Assembly (NCBI GenBank): GCA_944472135.2
Contig: OX235266.1
Coordinates: 12,875,925 to 12,939,924, forward strand
Direction: 5' to 3'
Source: Trichobilharzia regenti
Lineage: Eukaryota; Platyhelminthes; Trematoda; Strigeidida; Schistosomatidae
Length of the DNA: 64,000 bases
Both the position numbers and the translations under genes were made by a program. Positions 43,220 through 54,400 of the stretch are shown here, piece after piece. The number at the start of each line of letters is the position of its first letter. Positions within the stretch are counted from its first letter, which is position 1. The notes below the pieces were generated by a model. That model was not told the origin of the DNA, did no database searches, and saw nothing but the letters and a program-made list of their open reading frames with translations.

Positions 43220-43850
43220 ATGGAGAGTAGTTTAACCTCTTGACTTTATTACGCGATTTAGGAGGAAATATTAACTGAGAAATACTAAGTCGGACAGTAT
43301 TAAAACTATCCTAGCTTCTCTTCAGAGAAGTACAAATAAAGACGAAGCCAAATGCCAATATTCATTACGCTGAAAGTAGATTGCATGAATAGTTTCACAA
43401 AATGTCTGGAAATAGCTATACGAAGAAATTCTGCCAATAGCTACACCACCTATCTGGTTGTAAATGGGTTTCCAAAATGAAATCGTGCATCTGTAGTACA
43501 CGTTAGCTGTTGGCATCTGAACTCCGAATCCCAAAGTGCTGGCAGATGAACTCGATAGTTTCATTGATTGGGATGCTTGTGAACATGGAGATTAAATCAA
43601 ATGACACCATGAACTTATTTGAAACGTTGATGTTCTTCATGATTCCAGCACAATCAAATGAAGATTTCATGGTGTACGAAATTTGTGATTCGCAAGCACA
43701 TGTATCATAAATGTCAAAATGTTCAAACACTTGTATCGAACATTTATTTTCGCAATGAGATGTGAACACGAAGGTTGATACTTTCTTACGTTGTATATGT
43801 AAAAATAGAATTACTGAGCAATCGCAAGCCTAACAGAGCAAACGTTATCT
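43220..43850 (-). pseudogene. Penelope-like element, RT fragment (eta)
   Basis: Minus frames: NKFMVSFDLISMFTSIPINETIEFICQ (RT motif A region) and then, in another frame, KPIYNQIGGVAIGRISS (the QIDGVAMGSPLS block). Frameshifts and loss of motif C. Confidence 0.68.
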
Positions 43851-44450
43851 GAACCGGACAGTATTTAAACTATGCCACTTTTCTATAAATGAAATGCAAA
43901 TAAGTAGAAGACAGAACGCTGTTTGAGAGAGCCCGTTGACGCTTCTTAGAATGTAAATCATATGAAGTGGTTGGATTTCTTTGAAAAGTAGGTGTCAGTA
44001 AGTCTTTCACACACCAGGAACAAGAGTAAATGGATCGTCAGTATTATAAAGTGTTCGGCAGGATAACTTGTCCCATTCAAAGCACCAGTAGGGTTGTTTA
44101 TCAGTCGACACTGAATGGGTACCTATCAGAAATCAACGCCATTTGTGTTTACAAATTCACATGCAAATGACAGTGGAAGTACACTACGAGGAAATAGAGA
44201 TGGGTATCCGTTTTGATTCTTTGAGTAGTTTTCAAAACGTTTAGCTCCCAAAACTTACAGTGCCGCTAACAGACTGCTGCTCAACATTTAATCGAACAAG
44301 AACACAGAATCAATGTTCACATTACATTTAGAACTATCAAGAAACGAAGAAAACCAACTGCATTTCTCATTTTTGTTTGGGCACAGGTAATTCTTCATCA
44401 ACTCACATTGAAGTTGCCAATAATTAACTTTGCGGTATATATGGTGATAC
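43851..44450 (+). pseudogene. Penelope-like element, GIY-YIG remnant (eta)
   Basis: gaaccggacagtatttaaac lead shared with 58.45 kb, then NAICVYKFTCK and KYTTRK where YIGR belongs, then LIEQEHRINVHITFRTIKK. Opposite strand to 43220-43850, so the element is rearranged. Confidence 0.55.
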
Positions 44451-45175
44451 TAATAAGTTTGCGGAGGTGTCCACGCATTTCCATTTCAAAGTGAACTCCC
44501 GATGGTGAATGGAACTGTTTTATACGAGATCATAGTGAGAAACAAACTTTCTGTAGGGGCAAAAGTTTTGTTTGAATGCACCTTTACAACTTCTAGTTAT
44601 CTTTTCACCTACATTACCCTTTAATGACAAGTAAATTCAGTGTTTTGGATTCCGATGTATTGTGTATCTCTTGAAGTTTTGATTACTAAGCTATTTTTTT
44701 CAGGAAATGAATATATCCAAGAATGAAACGTTGAGTTGACAGAAAGTGTTGATTATCGAAGTAGCCTATATCGATCATGGTTAAAATTTATGTATGATTT
44801 AACGAAAACACACAAAAAATATCCCTCTGAGGCTGTCGTCTCATTTGACGAGACATTTTGAGATTGCATTCGAATTATCTACTAATGTGTAACAACAATT
44901 CAGTGACCGACGTTACAGACATTGATGACGTAGTCTATGGGAAATGCTGTGAGACATATTCTGGTCCATATATTTTTAGGAAATCTAGAAACTATAATCA
45001 TAAAATTCGTAGTATGAGAAACTAGTTTGTATGCAAGCTGTGCGTACCTTACGTTAGGAATTTGTCAGCAAATGTACTACGCTTGAAAATTATCCTGAAT
45101 CTTCGACAATCTGCATCAAAACATTGGTTAACCAATTTTATAAACACAAAGATCAGTTTCACTTCATGACTTCAT
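44451..45175. other. No recognisable feature
   Basis: No repeat match or coding signal. Confidence 0.3.
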
Positions 45176-45179
45176 CGCT

Positions 45180-45790
45180 CAATCTAGAAAGGATATATAT
45201 ATATATCAAAAATAATGGAAATGAACAATTTTTAAACTATCCTAATTTATGTTCGAAGTAGTACAAATAAGGACAAAGATGAACTCAAATATGCTCTACA
45301 ATGAAGACATATCGCACGAAGAGTTTGACAAAACGTCTGGAAACCGCTATCAGTTGAAATCTATCTGAATTCGATTACAGTAAAGTAAAGAACGTATTTC
45401 AAAGTAAAAGCAAAAGCGTCTACCCATCCTTCTAACCTTTAACAGACATGATGCGCTACACAATAGATGCACGAACCAATGGATTTCATCACTAGAACTC
45501 ACACAGTGACAAACTTGATCCCGTTACCAGCACACAGTGGTACTATTTATCAATCGAAAGCGGATAGGGGTATTTATCCTACTTCAACTTCGACTGTGTT
45601 GACAAATTCATATGTGAATGACGGTGAATTTATACCGGGAGGAAATCAAGGCGGGTTTCTATTTGTTTCTTTGAGCAGATTCCAAAACGCCTGACATTCA
45701 AATAATTCATATCCATTATCAGCCTCCTGTTTGATATCTAATCGATATGCAAATTACATTTACAAATATCAATAAACGCCGTAAACTGAG
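45180..45790 (+). pseudogene. Penelope-like remnant (eta)
   Basis: ctcaatctagaaaggatatat and the 39.3/43.3 kb words, then VDKFICECDGEFIPGGNQGG at about 45595-45660, corresponding to the Cys lead-in and YIG region. Confidence 0.5.
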
Positions 45791-46062
45791 TTAACTTTGA
45801 TTGTCTTAATTAATTATTCTAATGCAACAAAAAAGAAACAGGGTTTATTCGCATTTTATCTCAACTTATCAACTTAGAAGTGATTTCATAGAATCTGATT
45901 TCAAGAAGACTTATTTCCGTTAATGAAGTGTCCTTAGACATTAGTCACTATTACGATGCATAAATATTTCTCTACCCCACATGCGCTGTGAACATTTTCA
46001 AGTAGTTTCATTGATCTTAGATTTTTTTCTTTTCAGAATACCTATGAGTCTTATAAGTTTTG

Positions 46063-46591
46063 ATGTGGTTTTGTTCTCCGAGCTGGATGGTTAGTTTGCG
46101 AAGCTATCATCACCTTACTGGGTGACATCTTCAGCGCATACTTCAATCTGATGAAGTGAGCTTTTAGATTTCTCCACGAGTTTATTAATCATCTCTCCTG
46201 GTGATCTTGAACGTGATTGGTTGTTTGTGTGTGTTTTCACACCTTCTAGGTTACTTGTTTTGGAACTGGTTGTTTCTTTGACTTGAACTTTGACCCTTTT
46301 TGTGTGAAGTTTCTTTCTTATTGGTTGATAAATGTCGTCTATCTCGATGTGTCAATTGATTGATGATCCACTGGAATGCCAAGCTTCTAAAAATTCTCTA
46401 GCATTCTTGTTATTACCTTTGTCTAATATTTGAACGTTGTCCCAGTCGAATTGATGTCCGTAGTTGTCTGTGTGTAGTGAAATGAGGGAGTGGATATCAT
46501 ATCTTTTGACGGCTAGCTTATGTTCGTGGATACGAAGACGAAGGGGACGTCCACTTTGGCCGACCTTCCAGCTCGGAGAACAAAACCACAT
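46063..46591 (-). mobile_element. Penelope-like element 3' part bounded by perfect inverted repeats (zeta family)
   Basis: Minus strand: SWKVGQSGRPLRLRIHEHKL (GIY-YIG core, G-Q-[ST]-G-R-x-L-x-x-R-x-x-E-H; first Tyr changed), then HQFDWDNVQILDKGNNKNAR, REFLEAWHSSGSSINRHIEI, DIYQPIRKKL and an S/K/T-rich C-terminus. This is a different PLE lineage from the others here. A 25-bp perfect inverted repeat (46063-46087 and 46567-46591; core gttctccgagctgg) bounds it. PLEs are known for inverted or direct terminal repeats. Confidence 0.75.
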
Positions 46592-46594
46592 GAA

Positions 46595-47960
46595 AATCAT
46601 CCACCTGAGCTACAAATCTTCTCTATCATATCTAAGTCTTCGAAGTATCCATCATTATGTACAGCTGTCTCAGACACATTGAAAACGTGTCAGTAACATG
46701 TTAAGTAGGCATCGTATCTTCCCTATCACGCTTAATGTTTTTGAGCTGAACTGCGAACATTTTGTTAGACCCATAGACTAAGAGTCGAATTTAAGTAGTA
46801 TGAATATTTTATTAGATGATTATATGTAATGAAACACACAATCAGCGTTATAGTATTAATAATTCGATGACAATTCAAGCAAAGTTTATTGTTCATAATA
46901 AATTCTTCTAATTAAGTTAACTATGTCCAGTATGCAAACTTTTAATCATAATGTTGAAAAAGATGGAAATAATTCATAGTCATCTAGTGAATGACATTCA
47001 TTTCAAATGTATAATAAGTAATTCTTTTTTATGAACTGGTTGCCTGCTCTAATGTAGAACATATCCGCGACAGTTTATGCAGTTGCACTTAGTCAGGGGA
47101 ACGTTCCACTGAACAAATTCCTAGAAATTCAAGAATATTATTGAATAAAAGAGATAGAACAAAGCGAACAACCGGACATCAGTAGGAACTGAGTTGAAAC
47201 AAAACAGCCAAGGTGTACAAATGATGAATACGGCATCATCTTAAAGTGGTGTCTGTTTTGACTGAATTAATCAGCTCTTCAAGTGGCACAACTCTTCTTA
47301 TTTATGGAAACAGCCATTATCAGGAAATACGTTAGTCCATTGTAGTTGTCTGACTATCTATGGCTCATCTGATCAGCATAAATCTGAAATGAAATCAGTC
47401 CTTCTTCAGTAGAACTTGAAATAACTTCCTATATCAACCCATTGTTTAGAGCCGGTGAGAGTTTGTTTTTGGCGTAACTAACTTCTAACATGATGAGAAG
47501 GCTTGACTAACGAATACCAACATTACTTACCTGCCTAACTCTGTAATACTTGATGCCCCTTCCTGGTAAGTTGATGATATATGCTGTATTTGCAGGTTTG
47601 TGTCATTTATATGAATGGAATAAATAGCTCTCATATTCGTAGTCTTATGACACTTATTTGAGATTTATCAAGTATTATATTCTGCATGAATTTTTAAGGA
47701 AACCTGATGCGACCATTATTACATTGCGTAGTTTGCACTAAAGAACTGCCTACCTAATCGTTTCGTCAGCTGACTGTCCTAATCACTATTAGCGGTGACA
47801 ACAACTACACGATACGATACCAGTAAGTCCGCGACGAAGCAATATAAGAAAACAAGATGAGTGACCTTTGATTTAGAGAGCTCATACTGACTCAGATCAG
47901 CGGTGAAAATGGTTGACAGCATTTGTGCATATGTATATATATACTTTAAGTCCCCTTGGG
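46595..47960. other. Mostly featureless; possible last exon of MEG copy A
   Basis: The only item of note is a minus-strand gtaagtaatg donor with exon end at 47536, after either an 18-nt open segment (47553-47536) or, from a ttaccag acceptor (first exon base 47567), a frame that stops after RKGHQVLQS. Either could continue copy A. Nothing else seen. Confidence 0.25.
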
Positions 47961-47964
47961 AGAC

Positions 47965-48160
47965 TCAATATTTTTTAAAATATAGCTTGATTACACACCG
48001 TAGTTTTGATACAAGCATGACATTTTCAGTATGTGATATCGGTAATCCGAATTTTGCAGGCCGATCACAGATATCAGGTGTGCGTCGGCAGGGGATCAAT
48101 CCCCGAGCCCTGTGCATAGTCGACGAGAGACTTAACCGCTCTGCTACCGACACTGATTGG
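47965..48160 (-). repeat. tRNA-headed SINE-1
   Basis: Minus strand: gtcggtagcagagcggttaag, box B gggattgatccc, tgatatctgtgatcggcc, tagcttgatta... in line with the 14.2 kb copy. Confidence 0.68.
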
Positions 48161-48453
48161 TAAAAACACTAAACCATCAATAAAGTTGCAAGGTGACAGG
48201 TGAGAGGAAATACAACAAGTGATGTACTATGAATATAATAGTAGCATTTTGGAAAAAATTACGTCTGTACAACTATGACAATGCATTCCATTTGATTGCT
48301 TAATGCATGTTAAACACGCGTGTAACAACAACTTTTGATTGGAATCAGCAGGACTCCTGATCTCCAGATCTTCTCAACGAATACATCTCAGTAGCAAATG
48401 TTCCAAAAAGCAGTCATGAATTATAGGAGGTAATGAGGAATGCGTAACTTACC

Positions 48454-48471
48454 GAAGTTTAACTAACCAAC
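48454..48471 (-). CDS. MEG copy A exon 6 (18 nt)
   Basis: Minus strand: cttcatatttcag, 18 nt, gtaagttacg. It encodes (C)WLVKL plus CG. Same size and phase as copy B exon 6. Confidence 0.68.
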
Positions 48472-51400
48472 TGAAATATGAAGATATTATTACTATTAAT
48501 TTAGTTGTAAACGGTATTTATGCATTCCCGTATTTACTAGTCATTATTGCAAAAATAAGCTAATCCCTGTATCAAATGAGTCGGAAATGGAAAGGTTGAA
48601 TATGCCCTTGAAATAAAAGTTCTAATCATGCAGAACCTCATCAAATGTGAGGAAAGTATTTAAAAAAATCACTGGTATCAGGCAAATAAATAAATAATGT
48701 TCCTTCTTCAATTAGTGATGATACTCTTACCAAGTCCTTCATCTGTCGTGCAGCATATGTGATACTACAATTGTAAACAGGGGGTGCTTTTCTGGTTTTA
48801 AATACAAATGACGTCACCAGGTGTTCCTGATGCTTCAAACCTACCCCATCATTATCATTGTTATTGTTTCCCCTAGTTCCTAGAGGAGCATAGGGCTTCA
48901 GCTACTCATAGCCAATGCGTTCGGTTCTCTGGCAACTTCTTCACCCGGCTCCAAGTCTGCTCACATGCTTTCGTCTGCTCTTCACATGACCCTACCCGAC
49001 CATGTCACTTTCGTGCTGACGATCAACTTGCCACTTCCTATTCAACCGAGTTTCACTTGAGCAATGGCCTGGCGTGTTATATACCGCACCCGTGACTCAC
49101 AAAGTCTTACGCTGTTAATTTCACTTTCAGAAACAAGCGCGATTTCCATGAACTGGTTTATTCTCGTGGTGTGAAATACCTTAGATTGTGTATTTGCTTT
49201 GATGTCTCCTTGGTCCTAAAACTAGGACGTAACAGTTGGCTGTCCAGCACCCATTGGTGGTTTCTCAATGGTTCTCTAAATGATGTCAACTCATTATGGA
49301 GTCCTTCAAATAGTCAAACAAAGAAAATTCCTACAAACCCAATACTTGAGAAATGATATTTCATTTCTCCTGTGTACACAAATTAGGATATTCTGATGTC
49401 TGGTTCTCTGCTATTACAGTTTATTGATTCTTGTAATTTCCTTAATCTGCATTATTGCACCCCGCTACATTCTTTCTTGGGCTACTTAAGAAATATCCAC
49501 TTACAATATGAAGTAAACTATTCGCGGTCACTAGGTCAAGTGGGATGTCGCCAAACCAATTATTTGGTAGTGTTGTTGATAAACACATGGAGACATGCAA
49601 CAAGCTAGCGATTAATAAATTCCCAGACCCTGAAAATGCTCTCTATACACAATTCTAGGCTTGCATATTATCAGGTAGAACTGGAAGCAACCATAGGAGA
49701 TTTTACAGTTGGACAACTAGGAATAAAAACTTTACAATAACTGATTGGGGACACAATTTGTGTGGTGAGAAAACGTTTAGGGACCAACACTATCAATTTA
49801 CAGAACATCACCTGGTAGACACTTCCTGTTATTCTTTATTTCATAAAGACGTTGTCTAAACTTTCAGTCATATTCCTCTTATCAATGTAGACGCCCTGTT
49901 TGATTATCTCCTCTCTGTTATGTGATGAAGAAAAAAGTTGCACGTGTGTACTACATGCCGGAAACTCCAGAAATGATCGAGCATTGCAGTGATTCCAAAG
50001 ATATACTCCAATAAAAAATGGCATCCACCATCGCTGTTAGTGAACAGTGAGGATGAGAACAGTTTTCGGAGTAACTTACCAAAAGAAACCAGAGAATCCC
50101 CTGACAAGAAAACAAAATGAATGGAGAGCATTGATCTTTTATGATTTTTATCAAATTATACTCCTCAAACATGTTCTGATTACCAGTTTTGTATAAGAGG
50201 AATGATTCATCATGACGACGGAAAGTGCACTATTTCAGTGATAACAGAACTTCAACTGAAACCATAAAGATTGGATGCATGTATATCGCATTCGTGTAAT
50301 AAAACAAGCACGTTATATTTCGACCATTTTCTTCAAATGCACACTGCACTCTGAAGGCTTCCAAAATATTGAAGTTACAAAGTTTCCGACGCATCCTTCT
50401 TACAGTGACGTTGAGTTATGAGCCAAAAGCATTCGCAACATAATTCCGAATTAATGTAGGTGCACAAAATAATCACTACCGTTTGTAGTATAATTGGATA
50501 AGAATGGGGAGAGCCTGAGTTCAGATTTCGCTTAGAGGCAAATAGTGCCTTGAAACAGTGTGCAGTCGTTTCGACATTAAGTTGCTGATATTTGCCATCC
50601 GTAATTCTTCACTGAGATAAATGTATCCTAGGGACTCTCTCTTTTTCTGTCCCTCCAACTCCATATTGTTGTTTCTTGACAGTTTCCATATCTCCGGTAT
50701 AGGCGAAGCGTCGCGTAATTCTGATCACACGTTTCCAGTGTTGAATCGGTAAACAAAGCTTAAGTGAGTAACGTCTCCGTCTCTCGACCTAACTATATAA
50801 TGTCAAATCCACCCAACCTGTTCCACCCTATTGTGTGATTAAATGCAAATGAATATAAATCGGTGGCAGAGCTTTCGTTCAGCCTATTAACTAACTCAGC
50901 ACGATCAGTTGTCCTAGGTCTGGCTGTTTTTTTATATCAACGCTTCGTTTATATGGCTTATTTCATCATTTAGGCTTTTCTCTACTAATAAATGCTACTT
51001 CTGTGTTCAGTAGATAACGGGATAAAAAAATCGTTTCAACACACCACCACATACTAGGGTGGATTGGGGTTAAAATTCCGCGAAGTAATATAGGTAGGTG
51101 CAGAGAAAGAGAGAAGTTGATTACAGAATCCTTGTTCTTCGAGTCTGCACCCGGAACGTACGCTAGGAATGACTCATCATTCATACTGGAATTGTGCGAA
51201 ATACTATCACAAATCTAATCAAGCGATGGAGAATAATGAAATTATATAAATGAAGTTGAAAAATTGTGTGAGTAGCGCCTTGATATCGATATAGGTGACG
51301 ATAAATTGTGCTCGAAACGTGGACATTGGAGAATACAGTTTACAGTTTACAATTTATTTAGGATAGTAGGCTATATGCCTGTGTTAATCCTTTCGATTTA

Positions 51401-54400
51401 TTGCATACAGGAGGTCCAATCTCGCCTTGAATGAATCAACGGATGGCGCTGATACGACATGTTCCGGTAGGGAGTTCCAATGGTTCACAATTCGATGCGA
51501 AAAACGGATTTCCAGACGCAGACGATTCGACCGTGGTTTTTGAACCTTGAGGTGATGTCCTCGCAATTGGTTGGTGCTAGAAGGAAGAAATAATTTAGAT
51601 AAATTAGCTCCAAAATCATTTCTTAGGATACGGTATGCTAGTATTAGGTCACCCCTAAGTCGTCTGTATGACAGTGGAAATAAACCCAGTCGACTTAACC
51701 TCTCCTCATATGACAGGGTTGAGAAACCCTTTATTAGCTTAGTTCCTACTCTTTGCACCCTTTCTAATAAGTCTATTTCGTATTTGAAACACGGGCTCGC
51801 TGCCTGGATCCCATATTCCAAATGAGGTCTGATATAAGTCGGATATAATATACGAAATATATCAGCGTCAAAGTTCGCAAAAGCCTTGCGTATGGCCCAT
51901 AACATTCTAAAACCCTTAGTGGCTGCAGTTCTACAGTTTGTTGCTGTTTTCAAGTCATGCTGCACAACCACTCCCAAGTCCTTGTACTCAGTGACCACTG
52001 GGAGAGTAATGCCATTCATTGAGTAATTGTGCACGTGACTATGGGATACATGCATAACTACACTCTTGCTTAAGTTAATCTCCAAGGCCCAGTGCTTACA
52101 CCAATCACTTAACAAGTTTAAATCTTCCTGCAAAGCAAGTTGATCACTGTCATCGTGCAAAGCCCTCCATATCTTGATGTCATCAGCAAACAGTAAGCAG
52201 GATGACTTAACTACCGATGGAATCTCATTAACATAAATCAGGAAAAGAAGTGGGCCTAGAATTGTACCCTGAGGAACGCCACTCTTAACCGATTCCCATG
52301 TTGATAAAACCCCGTTAACTCGTACTCTTTGTCTTCTGTCCTTTAGAAAGTCTTGAATCCAGTCGGTAACCACTTTATTGATTCCCAGACTACCTAACTT
52401 TACTAGAAGACCTGAATGAGAAACCCTGTCAAACGCCTTGCTAAGGTCTATGAATATGGCATCCACCGGTATATTAGCATCAGCTGAGCTTGCCCAACTT
52501 TCTCTGGCCAAAAGAAGGTTGGTCAAGCAAGAATGACCTGCTCTAAAACCGTGCTGTTCCACAGCGAAAAGTTTGTTCCCTTCAATGAACTGAATGATAG
52601 CATCACGAATTATTCTTTCTAGTAGTTTAACAACAATACTGGTCAAACTAACAGGACGATAGTTCTGAACTAAGTTTCTAGATCCGGTTTTGAAGACCGG
52701 ACTAATGATGGCATCTTTCCAGTCTCTTGGACATTTAGACTGGTCCAGAGACATATTGAAGATTACCGACAATGGCTCGGCTATGCTTTCAGCCAATGCT
52801 GTTAATATACGTGGGTGGAGTTCATCAGGGCCACTGGACTTACCAGGATTGAGCCTTAGAAGCCACTTTAGGACAGTATCCTTTCCAATGTATAAGGGTG
52901 CCATTTTCAAGTTACCTTCTGGAAAATTTACAAAGCTGGTATCAATATTATCAGAGAATACTTGACTAAAGTGCTTGGACAAAGCCTCAGCCTTAGTCAA
53001 GTTATCCTCAGCCATGTTTGTCTGGTCATCTTCAAGCATAAGAGGTGGGATAGCATCACTCTTACGTGTTCTTCTCTTGATATATGAGAAGAGTCTTTTT
53101 GGGCAGCCTGGTGAACTTTTAACTAACTGGGTTTCGTAAGCTATCCTTGACTGGTGGATCAAAGTTTTACACTGGTTTCTGGTTTCACAGTATTTCAGCC
53201 GGAACTGCTGTAGCCCAGTAGAAACAAAGAGATTCCAGAACCTTTTTCTCCGTCTCAGGAGTGTTATAGCTTGTCTATTTATCCATGGTGGCCGATTTGT
53301 TGGCCTTTTAGGAACCCTCCAGGGGATGAGATCAGTGGTAACCCTCTCAAGTGTATTCTTAAATCTATCCCATTCATCTTCAATGGATGAGACAATGTTG
53401 ACTGACCAGTCGGCAGTTGAAGCACGCTCCTTTATAGCCACTATGTCAGCATGCCAAACACTAGGCCGGGATTTGGGTTGAAAACTGACTAAATTGCCAG
53501 CCCTTAAGTTAAAATCTAACACCCCATGATCACTGTTTGCTAGAGGTGGATGAATAACTAGACCATCCACGTCGTCGTTGTCATGAGTAAGCACTAAGTC
53601 CAGCAAGGAAGATCCTTGGGTAGAACCGAATCTTGTACTACCTAAGACATGTTGTGTCAGGGCATTTTCCATGGTTGTCAAGAGTAACCGGCTGTCAAAC
53701 TTATCAGCGGATCCTGGAGATGTGACAGCTACCCAGTCTATATGAGGTGCATTAAAATCACCTAGAATAAGACAGCTACTGTGTTTACTCCATTGTTTGA
53801 GGTGATCTAAAATGAAGTCATCACACTGACAATAGGGACTTCTATACAGAACTCCAATGAGTAGAGTGCCGGTTGCAAAGCTTACTTCACAGCTAATTAC
53901 CTCACCTGTCCCACTGTCATGAGCTTCAGATTTCACGGAACGAACATGTAGGGAGTTGTTGATGTACAGAGCAACCCCGCCACCTCTACGACCCTTAACT
54001 CTGTCGCTGCGCAAGCAACTAAATCCGCATAGCTCAGGTGTGTCATCTAATCCCGAAACCAGCCATGTTTCAGTAATGGCCACAATACCTGGGCTAAGGT
54101 CTTCTACTAATACACCTAGCTCGTGAAATTTGTTCCCGATACTACGTATATTAGTGTACACTACCTTCAGGCTTCCTATGCGGTCTGGCTTATCCACACA
54201 GGTCTTGGAAGCATACGTTTCCAAGACCTGACTATTTGAAAACCCACCAGTTTAAGGTTAGTCTCACCATTTTTACGTCTTGTTTCTAGCTGGGACAAAA
54301 CTTCTTTTCGTTTAAGTCTGTCTTCAAGAGATAAATCAGGTCTGGCTGAAATTCCTGACCCGGCAAGGTTGTGTACATTAGCCAGTAGATGATTCCGTTC

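Noticed and set aside
46100..46160. Hammerhead in the PLE-zeta 3' end (minus ctgaagatgtcaccc...gcaaac).
   Set aside because: The boxes are too far from consensus (CTGAAGA, GCAAAC) and helices I and III do not pair.
48724..48748. A 12-nt minus-strand micro-exon candidate (acceptor gacag, ATGAAGGACTTG, donor gtaagagta).
   Set aside because: It would create a stop after exon 5 in the joined frame, and no counterpart exists in copy B.
49836..49920. An apparent last exon of MEG copy A (acceptor cataacag, then an open frame ending IDKRNMTESLDNVFMK).
   Set aside because: Joining it to exon 5 (ending TG) gives TGA at once, and the duplicated segment at 62.95 kb has a stop in the same frame. A downstream 18-nt exon (48454-48471) fits better.
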